This document shows positions 26,909 through 35,394 of a stretch of DNA of 64,000 nucleotides, in pieces. The notes below the pieces were generated by a model, which worked only from the letters and a program-made list of their open reading frames with translations, was not told where the DNA came from and did not search any database. Within the stretch, counting starts at the first letter, position 1; each line of letters begins with the position of its first letter. Source of the stretch: Oligoflexus sp. (GTDB lineage: Bacteria; Bdellovibrionota_B; Oligoflexia; Oligoflexales; Oligoflexaceae); NCBI GenBank assembly GCA_014378195.1, contig JACMOC010000080.1, positions 1-64,000 on the forward strand, read 5' to 3'. Position numbers and translations under genes: made by a program.

Positions 26909-27895
26909 TTACATTTTCATAGTGATAGAAAGAGTCACAGAATCCTGCAAATCTTTAACATTAGGATAGGTTCGACTCACCCCGTAGGCGAGTGAAAAAT
27001 TCTTTTGGAAAATACCAAGGCCACCGCTGATGACTTCAGCGTGTTCCCCACCAACGTTTTTACCCGCCCCAAAAAAGATCCTGAGGACATCGAAAGTCTG
27101 AACTTGACCACCTATAAGGGCCATTCTCTCACGGGGCAGATTCGAGGGGGTGACGTTTGTATCAAGCGGCACCATATGGTTAAGATCCGCGGTGAGCAGC
27201 CTCTCTTCAAGATAAGGACTGCGTTCGCGGTCGCGATAGTCAGCGTAAACCCCCAGGGTTCCACCCTTGTCCTCGTAAGCAACCCCGGCCCGTACGGTCT
27301 GGGGAGCTACGTCTTTCACTTTTTTGTTGTTAAAGTTTTCGACGGAAGCACCAAAACTAAAGTTGTGCGAGAGCTGCGCGACAAGCCCGGCGCCAAGAGT
27401 AAAGGCTTTGATTGTCTGGGTTTGAGCCGAGCGTGGATCGTCAGCCTCCAGGTAATTTCCGGCGAAACCGACGGCTACAAAATCGGAAGGGATAGAAAAA
27501 CCCAGGGCCCCGCGCCGGCGGACTGGACTATCGAGGTTGCGTGTCTCCCGTCCGGCCAAACCATCACCGAAGCCTGTGTATTCAAAAGCAGTTGTCCATT
27601 TAGAAGTCACCCCATCGATGGCCGAGACCCGGTAATACTCGCGACCCACCACAGGCCACGTATAAGTCCCGCCGACATCATAGGTTCGGTGCCTGTAAAG
27701 CATGGCAGGGTTGATATGGATGGCGCCTTGGTCAGAAACCAAGGCTGCACCTGAGCCGGCTTGATAAGCAGCTTGACCGCCAGGGGTAACGATTTCATCG
27801 GGGATCGTGCTGTGGTTTTTGTCCGACGCATAAAGAGGCAGAGCAAAGGTCATGGCAGCACACCAAGACCAAAGGGCGATGCAGTGACTGCGCAT
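26909..27895 (-). CDS. Probable outer-membrane beta-barrel protein
   Basis: This is a 328-residue protein with a signal peptide ending near LPLYAS. The body is made of alternating Gly/aromatic beta strands, and the segment GAALVSDQGAIHINPAMLYRH resembles the N-terminal part of PorV/FadL-type barrels (a G-x-x-x-N/H-NPA pattern). It ends in LSITMKM rather than the usual terminal Phe or Trp, which is odd for a BAM substrate. Its operon position between yajC and an M16 peptidase suggests envelope biogenesis. No specific function can be given. Confidence 0.65.
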   Translation of the reverse strand: MRSHCIALWSWCAAMTFALPLYASDKNHSTIPDEIVTPGGQAAYQAGSGAALVSDQGAIHINPAMLYRHRTYDVGGTYTWPVVGREYYRVSAIDGVTSKWTTAFEYTGFGDGLAGRETRNLDSPVRRRGALGFSIPSDFVAVGFAGNYLEADDPRSAQTQTIKAFTLGAGLVAQLSHNFSFGASVENFNNKKVKDVAPQTVRAGVAYEDKGGTLGVYADYRDRERSPYLEERLLTADLNHMVPLDTNVTPSNLPRERMALIGGQVQTFDVLRIFFGAGKNVGGEHAEVISGGLGIFQKNFSLAYGVSRTYPNVKDLQDSVTLSITMKM

Positions 27896-27923
27896 GACTT
27901 ACCTTTCGCGACCACGCGCGGCC

Positions 27924-28256
27924 TTACTTGGCTTCAGGCTTAGCGATCGGTGTAGATGTGATGTGAGACTTTTGTATCTTCAGAAACGTGTTTGCACCCG
28001 CTTCCAGAGTAATAAACTGATCCGCAATCGACTTCACGCGGCCGATGATGCCGCCCGTTGTTACGACTTCATCCCCAACTTTGAGGCCGCCTATAAGACT
28101 AAGTTGGTCTTTGGCCTTTTTTTGCTGAGGACGAATAACAAACAAATACATAATCACGACTAAAGCCGCAGGCATAACGAGTATTTCAAATATGCTGGGC
28201 TGAGCGGCCTTACCTGCTGTTTGGGCGTAGGCGACGTCTGTAAAGAGCTGAATCAT
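27924..28256 (-). CDS. yajC: Preprotein translocase accessory subunit YajC
   Basis: This 110-residue protein has one membrane helix (about 25-42) followed by FVIRPQQKKAKDQ and GLKVGDEVVTTGGIIGRV, the YajC signature. YajC binds SecDF in the inner membrane. The usual neighbours tgt and secD are not next to it; instead it stands between an ICMT-like methyltransferase and an outer-membrane protein. Confidence 0.95.
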   Translation of the reverse strand: MIQLFTDVAYAQTAGKAAQPSIFEILVMPAALVVIMYLFVIRPQQKKAKDQLSLIGGLKVGDEVVTTGGIIGRVKSIADQFITLEAGANTFLKIQKSHITSTPIAKPEAK

Positions 28257-28270
28257 TGTGGATACCTCAT

Positions 28271-28870
28271 CTATAACTTAGAGGCACCGACTGTACTTGA
28301 GCCATCAAGCAAATGCAACGGGGCACCCGATAGCTCATGGACCTGTCGTGATTCAACTTTAATGACGCGACTCAAAAGCATAATCATCCGGAGCCAGAGC
28401 AAGAGCGATAAGGGATTCAGGCCAAAAAAAAGGATAAACCCCAGACCTTCCACCGTTCGGGCAATATATTCAGGATGACGCAGAAATTTATAGGGCCCAT
28501 TCGTAGCCCGCGGCATATCAGCGATATAGATGCAGCGTTGCGTCCACAGGCGACCCAGACTTCGCATAGACCAACTTCGTGAGAGAAAACCTAGGACTAT
28601 GAGTGCGATTCCCGGTAGAGTTGCTCGGATTGGAACAAGGGCGCGAGGCAGTAAAAACGCTGTTATCAATGCCACGAATGGAAAGAGTAGGACGAGGCGA
28701 TAGTAGGTCTTCATCAAGGTCGGGATAAGTTCCTCGCCCTCGACATGTGTTAGATAAACGTAATTGTAGTTATGAACACGCCGCTCACCCAAATAGACAA
28801 GCGCAGTTGCCAATAGCACCAATATGGCGGGAGCTTCTGCCCGGATTAAATCCGCAGTGAGGTCCAACAA
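28271..28870 (-). CDS. Isoprenylcysteine carboxyl methyltransferase-like membrane protein
   Basis: This 199-residue protein has four to five hydrophobic segments. The C-terminal half carries TNGPYKFLRHPEYIARTVEGLG, matching the GPY-x-x-x-RHP-x-Y motif of the ICMT/phospholipid methyltransferase group that binds S-adenosylmethionine at the membrane face. A Glu (VESRQV) follows in the usual place. The bacterial substrate is unknown; no prenylated-protein pathway is visible. It ends 14 bases before yajC starts. Confidence 0.72.
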   Translation of the reverse strand: MLDLTADLIRAEAPAILVLLATALVYLGERRVHNYNYVYLTHVEGEELIPTLMKTYYRLVLLFPFVALITAFLLPRALVPIRATLPGIALIVLGFLSRSWSMRSLGRLWTQRCIYIADMPRATNGPYKFLRHPEYIARTVEGLGFILFFGLNPLSLLLWLRMIMLLSRVIKVESRQVHELSGAPLHLLDGSSTVGASKL

Positions 28871-28987
28871 CGATAACTCCTAGTGTCCCATTGACTCTTT
28901 GAGCATCGTAACATAATCGAAAACGGAATTCTAAGATCCTTGGCACTTGGCTTTTTTGCCATGGACACTTCAACAGGACATACACCG

Positions 28988-31069
28988 ATGGTTAACCTCT
29001 CGACTCTGAACGCCGAGCAGTACGATGCGGTCACCCAAGTGAGTGGTCCGGTGATGATTATCGCCGGCGCGGGAACAGGAAAAACCCGCGTCATCACATA
29101 TCGCATGACGCATATGCTTGGCCTTGGGATCGAAGGCTCGAAAATCGTCGCGCTCACCTTCACCAACAAAGCGGCGAAAGAAATGAAGGAACGCCTTCAT
29201 GAACTGGCTGGCAAAAGTTCCAAAGGTATTTTCATTGGGACCTTTCACAGTTACTGTCTGAGGATACTTCGTGAGTTTGCGGATGCTATTGGTCTCGACC
29301 CACAGTTTTCCCTCGCAGGGACGTCGGATCAAATAGACCTTATTCGAAAGGCACTTGAAGAACACGGGTGGCAAGGCCTGTATAGACCCGAAGATCTTTT
29401 GACACGCATTAGTTCGGCAAAAAATGCCTTGTTGCTACCGCACGAAATCAAGGGCGACTTCGCCGATCGTGATCCGGCAGTTCTTGCCGTCGTTTACGAT
29501 CTGTATGAACGTCAGCTGAAACTCAATCGCGTCATTGATTTTGACGACTGCATTTTTAAAGCGGCCATTCTTTTAAAAAATAATCCGGACATCGTCTCGA
29601 AGCTTCAAGACCGCTGGACCCACTATCTGGTCGATGAGTTCCAAGACACCAATTCTGCTCAACTTTATGTGCTTGAAATGCTTGCAAACCGGCACGGAAA
29701 TATCTGCGTTGTCGGCGATGATGATCAGTCGATCTACAGCTGGCGCGGGGCGCTGGTGGAAACGCTCGATCGTTTTGAAACGACGTTTAAAGGCACACGC
29801 CTGATCAAGCTGGAGCAAAATTACCGTTGTTCAAACGTCATTCTTAATGCAGCAAACAAGGTTATCCGTAACAATACAGGCCGCAAAAACAAGACGCTTT
29901 GGAGCGCCTCTAAAAACGAAGACCCTATCACCCTCGCCTCGCACGTGGATGATGTTGCCGAAGCCAAGTGGATCGCGTTGCGCATTTTTGGATTGTTGGG
30001 GCAAGGCCGAAAGCCCAAGGAATTTGGCATTCTTTATAGAGCTAACGCCCAGGCGCGAGCGCTTGAGCTGGCGCTGAGAGAGCTTCAGATTGCCTACAAA
30101 GTCTTTGGGGGTTCGAGCTTTTTCGAACGCAAGGAGGTGAAAGATTTCCTTTGTTATTTCCGCCTCTCGGTGAACCCCAACGATAGGCTTGCTTTCTGGC
30201 GAATCATCAACACGCCGTCACGCGGCATTGGCCTTAAAACCCTGGAAAAGATCGAAGAAAAAGCCAAGGAAACCGGTCTGAGTCCCTTTGAGGTTTTGCA
30301 TCAGAGCCTAATCCCACTCGATAAAAAAGTGCAGGTCGCCGCTCAGCATTTTACCGACGTTTTAAGGAATATTCAAAGCGCACCCCTCAGTGATGGCGCG
30401 GAGCTTGAAGAACGAGGCCGGCGCATCATCAAGGAGTTTGGCCTCGACGATGAGATTAAGCTGAAAACAAGCCACGAGGGCTCGCGTCGGCGGAAACTTG
30501 ATTCGCTGAAAAAACTGCCTACCTGGATCAGGCAGATCGCGGAATCACGCATCGAGGAGAAGGGCCAACTGCAGCTGCTTGATCTTTTGGATCAGTTAAG
30601 CCTCGATGCTGATGGTGCCAACGACAAGGATAAGGGGAACGACAATCACGTCTCCCTGATGACTATCCATGGATCCAAAGGCCTTGAATTCCCAGTCGTA
30701 TTTGTCTGTGGACTTGAAGAGGATCAGCTTCCTCATAAAAACAGCCGCGACTCTGAGCTTGGCCTTTCCGAAGAACGCCGTTTGTTCTACGTGGCCCTTA
30801 CCCGCGCTAAGGAAAAGCTACATCTCACCTACGCACGCGAGCGCTTCTCTCAGTTTAAAAAGTCAGAGCGTAAACCAAGTCGGTTTTTGGACGAGCTCCC
30901 TGCCGAGGGTATGCTATCGGAACTGGATGCAGCAAAACGTGAGCAGGTCCAGGCTGAGGATAAAAAGCAGATCAATATGCAGCGGCTTTCCATGCTGAAA
31001 AACTCGCTCAAAACAGGTTTTGACCGAAAGCCGGGAACTACGATCCCAGCGGCCGATCATAAAGCTTAG
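28988..31069 (+). CDS. UvrD/Rep/PcrA-family 3'-5' DNA helicase
   Basis: This encodes 693 residues from ATG 28988, with AGGA 9 bases before it; in-frame starts at 28940 and 28961 lack a ribosome site. Seen: LNAEQYDAV (Q motif), the Walker A AGAGTGKTRVI, ALTFTNKAAKEMKER, GTFHSYCLRILR, DEFQDTNSAQ, VGDDDQSIYSWRGA, QNYRCS, and VSLMTIHGSKGLEFPVVFVCG with RRLFYVALTRAK. All superfamily 1A motifs are present. Length is nearer to Rep than to UvrD and there is no long C-terminal tail. It should unwind DNA in repair or at stalled forks. Its stop overlaps the convergent rpoH stop by 4 bases. Confidence 0.93.
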   Translation: MVNLSTLNAEQYDAVTQVSGPVMIIAGAGTGKTRVITYRMTHMLGLGIEGSKIVALTFTNKAAKEMKERLHELAGKSSKGIFIGTFHSYCLRILREFADAIGLDPQFSLAGTSDQIDLIRKALEEHGWQGLYRPEDLLTRISSAKNALLLPHEIKGDFADRDPAVLAVVYDLYERQLKLNRVIDFDDCIFKAAILLKNNPDIVSKLQDRWTHYLVDEFQDTNSAQLYVLEMLANRHGNICVVGDDDQSIYSWRGALVETLDRFETTFKGTRLIKLEQNYRCSNVILNAANKVIRNNTGRKNKTLWSASKNEDPITLASHVDDVAEAKWIALRIFGLLGQGRKPKEFGILYRANAQARALELALRELQIAYKVFGGSSFFERKEVKDFLCYFRLSVNPNDRLAFWRIINTPSRGIGLKTLEKIEEKAKETGLSPFEVLHQSLIPLDKKVQVAAQHFTDVLRNIQSAPLSDGAELEERGRRIIKEFGLDDEIKLKTSHEGSRRRKLDSLKKLPTWIRQIAESRIEEKGQLQLLDLLDQLSLDADGANDKDKGNDNHVSLMTIHGSKGLEFPVVFVCGLEEDQLPHKNSRDSELGLSEERRLFYVALTRAKEKLHLTYARERFSQFKKSERKPSRFLDELPAEGMLSELDAAKREQVQAEDKKQINMQRLSMLKNSLKTGFDRKPGTTIPAADHKA

Positions 31070-31944
31070 TCTATATCGATGATGCCTTGGTCTTTAACGA
31101 AGGCTTTGAGCTTTTGGATCACCTTGGCTTCCAGCTGCCGAGCGCGCTCCCGCGTGATGTTGTAACGATCGCCGATCTCCTGGAGTGTGAGAGGCGTCTC
31201 GCTCATAATGCGGTCTTCAAAGATCTCGCTATCCCGGCCTTTGAGTGTTTTGCGAAATTCGTCAATATGATCAGAAAAATGCTGACGAATTTCTTCAACG
31301 GCATAAGTATCTTCAGCGCTCGCCTGCGGCACGGAAAGTTGGGCTCCGCGGGTCTCGCCATCTTCGTCGCCGACAGGCGCATCGAGCGAAAAGTCGGGCG
31401 ATCCAAGCCGCATCTGCATATCCACGACATCTTTTTCGCGAACATTGAGATTTTGCGCCAGAAGCTTCGTATCGATATGATCGTACTCAGCAAGCAGGCG
31501 ATCCATCTCTTTTCTCAAATTGAAAAAGAGTTTACGCTGAGCGGCAGTCGTCCCGATTTTTACCTGGCTCTTATTGTCCATAATGAACTTTAGTATGTAG
31601 GCCCTTATCCACCAGGCCGCATAACTCGAAAGCTTAACGCCTTTGTAAGGGTTGAACTTTTTGACGGCCTGCATGAGGCCATAGTTGCCCTCTTGTATGA
31701 GATCTAAAAGATTGTTTTGAGCCTGCCTAAAATCATTGGCTATTTTGACAACCAAGCGGAGATTCGAGGTTACAAGGCGGTGAGCGGCTGCTATATCTCC
31801 CTCTTCAAAATGCTTTTGAGCATTGTCGAGTTCTTCTTCCGGGGAGAGCAGCGGGTATTTAGCGATTTCCTTGAGGTAGAGCTGCAGAGGCGTTAGCTTC
31901 GCGACGGAATGATCCGCACGAGCCGTTGGTAGATTCTTAGACAT
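31066..31944 (-). CDS. rpoH: RNA polymerase heat-shock sigma factor RpoH
   Basis: This 292-residue sigma-70 family factor contains QRKLFFNLR at residues 136-144, the RpoH box that separates sigma-32 from other sigma factors. Region 2 (NLRLVVKIANDFRQAQNNLLDLIQEGNYGLMQAVKKFNPYKG) and region 4 (TLQEIGDRYNITRERARQLEAK) are complete. The region 2.3-2.4 stretch SSYAAWWIRAYILKFIMDN is typical. It directs transcription of heat-shock genes. It lies alone and convergent with the helicase gene. No regulatory RNA thermometer was recognised in the short leader. Confidence 0.95.
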   Translation of the reverse strand: MSKNLPTARADHSVAKLTPLQLYLKEIAKYPLLSPEEELDNAQKHFEEGDIAAAHRLVTSNLRLVVKIANDFRQAQNNLLDLIQEGNYGLMQAVKKFNPYKGVKLSSYAAWWIRAYILKFIMDNKSQVKIGTTAAQRKLFFNLRKEMDRLLAEYDHIDTKLLAQNLNVREKDVVDMQMRLGSPDFSLDAPVGDEDGETRGAQLSVPQASAEDTYAVEEIRQHFSDHIDEFRKTLKGRDSEIFEDRIMSETPLTLQEIGDRYNITRERARQLEAKVIQKLKAFVKDQGIIDID

Positions 31945-31987
31945 TTAGAGAACCCCCTGCATGAACCTGAGAAATAGGAAATCGAAT

Positions 31988-32920
31988 ATGCCAGGAATCG
32001 GGATCATAGCAAATCCCCACTCTAAGTTAAACAAACGTTCACCCCACACTCTAAGCCTTATGGCCGAAGTCGTTGGCCAAAACGGCATCTTCACCATTAC
32101 CCGAGATCTCGACCATCTGGACGAGACGCTAAAGAGCTATAAAAAACAAGAAATTTCTGTTCTCGGCATCAATGGCGGTGATGGAACGATTTCGCAGATC
32201 ATCACGCGCATGGTCCAGATCTACGGTTCAAAGCCCTACCCTTTGCTCGTAGTTTTGCGAGGAGGAACGATGAACCTCATCGCTGCGCAGCTTTCGGTGT
32301 CGGGCACCCCGCTCGAAAACATCAACAAACTCGTCGCTTTAGTTAAATCCAAAAAAACTTTGCCAACGCAGCGTTTGTCGACACTTAAGATCAACGATAT
32401 CTATGGATTTCTTTACGCCGATCAATCGTCTACGGCAATCCTTGAAGAATTTTATCGCAAAAAGTCTGGACACCTGGGAGCTGCCTGGCTGGCAACCCGC
32501 CTCGCATGCAGCTTTCTCGTCAAAGGGACTTTGATCAAAAGTGTAGTGAAAGAGCATGGACTGAAAGCTACGTTTGAACCAGCCGGCACTCTCGATCGCA
32601 AAGTCCTCGGTTGTTTTGCGGGGACGATCACCAAGTTTCCCCTCGGTTTTCCCTTTTTGCCCTTGGCACGTCGCTATCCCAACCATTTCCAGGTGACAGC
32701 CGTAACCTGTCTGGCCGATTCGCTCCTCTGGAACTTGCCTTTGATACTACTCGTGCAAAAAGAGGGAAAATCGCTCGGCAAAGTGAGCTTCTGCGTTCAT
32801 GAAGCGCGTTTGGACTACGAAGGCGAGGCCCACTTCACCGTCGACGGCGAAATTTATGCGGCTCCAAAAGGCGACATTCTTATCGAAGCAGGCCCGAGCT
32901 TACGATTTCTCTCCATCTAG
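31988..32920 (+). CDS. Diacylglycerol kinase catalytic-domain (YegS/LCB5-like) lipid kinase
   Basis: The protein has 310 residues from ATG 31988, with AGGA just upstream; an earlier in-frame ATG at 31961 is less likely. Seen: GIIANPHSKLNKR, GINGGDGTISQII (nucleotide loop) and LRGGTMNLIAAQL, the DAGK signatures. The C-terminal half ends with a DGE segment (FTVDGEIY), which is also conserved. It probably phosphorylates a lipid with ATP at the inner membrane; the substrate is not set by sequence. It lies divergent from rpoH and upstream of amgK-murU. Confidence 0.85.
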   Translation: MPGIGIIANPHSKLNKRSPHTLSLMAEVVGQNGIFTITRDLDHLDETLKSYKKQEISVLGINGGDGTISQIITRMVQIYGSKPYPLLVVLRGGTMNLIAAQLSVSGTPLENINKLVALVKSKKTLPTQRLSTLKINDIYGFLYADQSSTAILEEFYRKKSGHLGAAWLATRLACSFLVKGTLIKSVVKEHGLKATFEPAGTLDRKVLGCFAGTITKFPLGFPFLPLARRYPNHFQVTAVTCLADSLLWNLPLILLVQKEGKSLGKVSFCVHEARLDYEGEAHFTVDGEIYAAPKGDILIEAGPSLRFLSI

Positions 32921-32983
32921 ATTTTCCTACTCGGCAAAATTTGCCATAATAGAGATTACCGAACCAGCAGAGTGTCCCGCCTC

Positions 32984-33001
32984 GCCAGGAGTGATCCTGG
33001 C
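32984..33001 (+). promoter_or_regulatory. Perfect hairpin in the leader region of amgK
   Basis: GCCAGGA at 32984-32990 and TCCTGGC at 32995-33001 form a 7-base-pair stem with a 4-base loop, about 60 bases before the likely amgK start. There is no T tract, so it is not a normal terminator. A role in message folding is only a guess. Confidence 0.35.
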
Positions 33002-33061
33002 CGTTGCAGGTCCCTCACCCTTTCGGGGCGACAGCAACAGTGCGAGCCACACGGATTATTT

Positions 33062-34204
33062 ATGGATGTTTCAAGTAACGCAAAGAAACTGGTAATGCTG
33101 GCCGGAGACAACTCAGGTCTTGAAAACACAGTCGAAGATTCTCTTAATTCTCTTACCACAGGTCTTGCCATGCGCTCCAAAACGCTGCCTCCGCCTCCTG
33201 AGTGGGCTATAGCTCAAGCCCTTGGCCTTGATAAAGTTTCAACATCGTGGCTCGCCGGAGACGGCTCGGACCGCTGCTATTACCGTATCCAGGCGGGAGA
33301 ACGAACCTTTGTCCTGATGCAACTCTCGGGTGACGACGCCGTTCAGCTGCAAAGGGATGGCTATGAATGGGTCAAAATTGGGCGCCTTTTGCATGATCAT
33401 GGAATCTTTGCCCCCCAGACTGTGGCGACTCTTCCCGATTTTGCAGCGCTGATCATCGAAGACTACGGCGATCTCATGATGGAGACGCGTGCGCTTTCCG
33501 GCCTTGAGAATAACGATCGCGCAAATGTTATGGCTCTTTACCGCCAATCGTTTAATATCCTCGCTCGTTTTCTTCAAATTACCGAAAAGGGCCAATCGAA
33601 CTGGACCGATCGTTCCTTTGATGCGGCGCGCCTTGATTGGGAGCTGCACTTTTTCCAGGAGCAATTTCTAAAGGGCGTTTTAGGCTGGACGCTTAGCCCT
33701 GCCGAGCAAAAATCTTTTGATCAGGGTAGCAAACGTCTTGCTGAACAGCTGGCCTCGAAGTCGAACTTTTTTGTTCACCGTGATTTCCATTCGCGAAACG
33801 TCATGGTGACAAACAATAAGCTTGCGGTCATAGACTTTCAGGATGCACGCCTAGGCCCTGCCACTTATGATCTTGTATCTATCTGTTTTGACTCTTATAT
33901 TCCACTCAAGGCTGACGAGCGTCGCACCCTTGTTAACGAAGGCTGTGACTATCTGGTCGATCAGGTTGCCGGCTTATCGCTCGAACAGTTGCACGAAGAG
34001 TGGCGTCCCATGCTCCTGCAAAGACAATTGAAAGCACTCGGAAGTTTTGGATACCTGACGACCCAAAAAAATCGCGGTAATTATCTCAAATATGTTTCGG
34101 CCGCACTCGAGACTTTGGTCCCTGAGAACGTTGCCAACGGCAAATGGAACTTCCTTTCGACCGACATGATCGAAGGTATTCGCAATCGCTGGAAAACACC
34201 ATGA
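33062..34204 (+). CDS. amgK: Anomeric N-acetylmuramate/N-acetylglucosamine kinase (AmgK-like)
   Basis: This encodes about 380 residues of the aminoglycoside phosphotransferase fold. Seen: WLAGDGSDRCYYRI at the nucleotide loop, the catalytic FFVHRDFHSRNVM with H-x-D-x4-N, and VIDFQDARLGPATYDLVS for the metal Asp. Together with the next gene it fits the AmgK-MurU bypass, in which MurNAc recovered from the wall is phosphorylated at C1 and then activated to UDP-MurNAc. The start is uncertain: ATGs at 33062, 33095 and 33173 are in frame, and only the last gives an N-terminus limited to the conserved domain. Its stop overlaps murU (ATGA). Confidence 0.85.
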   Translation: MDVSSNAKKLVMLAGDNSGLENTVEDSLNSLTTGLAMRSKTLPPPPEWAIAQALGLDKVSTSWLAGDGSDRCYYRIQAGERTFVLMQLSGDDAVQLQRDGYEWVKIGRLLHDHGIFAPQTVATLPDFAALIIEDYGDLMMETRALSGLENNDRANVMALYRQSFNILARFLQITEKGQSNWTDRSFDAARLDWELHFFQEQFLKGVLGWTLSPAEQKSFDQGSKRLAEQLASKSNFFVHRDFHSRNVMVTNNKLAVIDFQDARLGPATYDLVSICFDSYIPLKADERRTLVNEGCDYLVDQVAGLSLEQLHEEWRPMLLQRQLKALGSFGYLTTQKNRGNYLKYVSAALETLVPENVANGKWNFLSTDMIEGIRNRWKTP

Positions 34205-35142
34205 AAGCGCTACTGCTTGCTGCCGGTTACGGGACGAGGCTGAAGCCTTTGACAGATCACGTTCCGAAGCCTCTCACTTTGTTTATGGGGAGCCCCATAC
34301 TCGACATCGTTTATAGCCAGGTCGTGCGTGCGGGTATACAGAACATAGCGGTGAATACACACCACTTATCCGAACGCATTAGACTGCATATACAAAACAG
34401 CCCTTTGTATAAGCATCCTGTTCATATTTCCTACGAACCCGACATCCTTGGAACAGGTGGGTCGATCAACCCGCTTCGCTCTTGGCTTGGCGGCGAGGAT
34501 CTATTGATATTTAATGGTGACATCGTCACCTCCCTTGATACCTTGTCCTTCATTGCCGCTTTTGAGAAAGCCAAGCCCCTCGCAGGTATGGTGCTGATTC
34601 CCCATAAAGCTGGAACAACGCCAGTTTACATCCTGGGCGACCAGGTGGTCAGCATCGGTGAGGCGGTGCCGGGAGCGCTGAAGAAAACCTTCGCCGGCAT
34701 CCATATCATCAGTGATGCGTTCATCCGGGAGATGCCGACATCGGGCTTTTACAGTGTGATTGATACCTATCAAAAGCTCTTGAAAGCCAAAGGCTCTATT
34801 TTAGCTTTTGAACACAATTCCTATTGGGCGGACCTTGGGATACCGCGCGACTATTTGGAAGCGCACCAAAGCCTTTTGCACCATCCGGATCGCGCTCGCC
34901 TCTGCGAGTCTTTGTGTCTCGACACAGGGCCGTGGCGTTACGCTGAAACACAGCGCACGCTTTTTATAGGCTGCGAACCTATCGCAGGATTCAAGGATAG
35001 TTTCGTGTTTGGTCCTATAGCGTGTGAGCAGCCTGTACAGTTTGATGTCTGTATAGTGTATCCGCATAGTCAGTTGAGTAAGCATAGTCACGAAAAATAT
35101 AAGATAGTCACAGGTTACGCGCTTTTGAATATGATGAGTTGA
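34201..35142 (+). CDS. murU: N-acetylmuramate alpha-1-phosphate uridylyltransferase (MurU-like)
   Basis: This 313-residue nucleotidyltransferase starts with KALLLAAGYGTRLKPLTDHVPKPL, the sugar-1-phosphate nucleotidyltransferase signature. It also has LIFNGDIVT for metal binding, FAGIHIIS and WADLGIPRDYLEAH. It is longer than Pseudomonas MurU by a C-terminal extension of about 60 residues (DTGPWRYAETQ onward) that resembles the end of the NTP_transferase/left-handed-helix class. The overlap with amgK makes the cell-wall recycling role likely. Other NDP-sugar pyrophosphorylases have the same motif, so the sugar is inferred from context. Confidence 0.82.
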   Translation: MKALLLAAGYGTRLKPLTDHVPKPLTLFMGSPILDIVYSQVVRAGIQNIAVNTHHLSERIRLHIQNSPLYKHPVHISYEPDILGTGGSINPLRSWLGGEDLLIFNGDIVTSLDTLSFIAAFEKAKPLAGMVLIPHKAGTTPVYILGDQVVSIGEAVPGALKKTFAGIHIISDAFIREMPTSGFYSVIDTYQKLLKAKGSILAFEHNSYWADLGIPRDYLEAHQSLLHHPDRARLCESLCLDTGPWRYAETQRTLFIGCEPIAGFKDSFVFGPIACEQPVQFDVCIVYPHSQLSKHSHEKYKIVTGYALLNMMS

Positions 35143-35394
35143 TGAGTCTAGGCAGAGGAAATGAGTAGACAAAATGCGAGGATGTATAGGCGCAGAGAAA
35201 GAGGGGGGGGAGACAGCTTCGATGCTTGTTTTTAAAATCCTGGCCGCTATAAGTCTTTTGTCAAAAGTCATTGCGTTGATAGATTTTTAAAACATGCTTT
35301 CGGCGCTACACAAGATTACTGGATATGGGACACTGGTTCGTTACGGTTTATGGTTTGAAACTTTTGAGTTCGCTTGGATTCGTGTATTAGCGCT
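35143..35394. other. Intergenic region between converging murU and the LysM lipoprotein gene
   Basis: The 252 bases hold no supported gene and no clear terminator for either side. The only notable feature is a run of eight G residues at 35203-35210. Confidence 0.5.

Noticed and set aside
27005..27754. A 249-codon plus-strand frame opposite the outer-membrane protein gene
   Set aside because: The minus-strand gene has a signal peptide, barrel-like strands and operon context; the plus-strand product has none.
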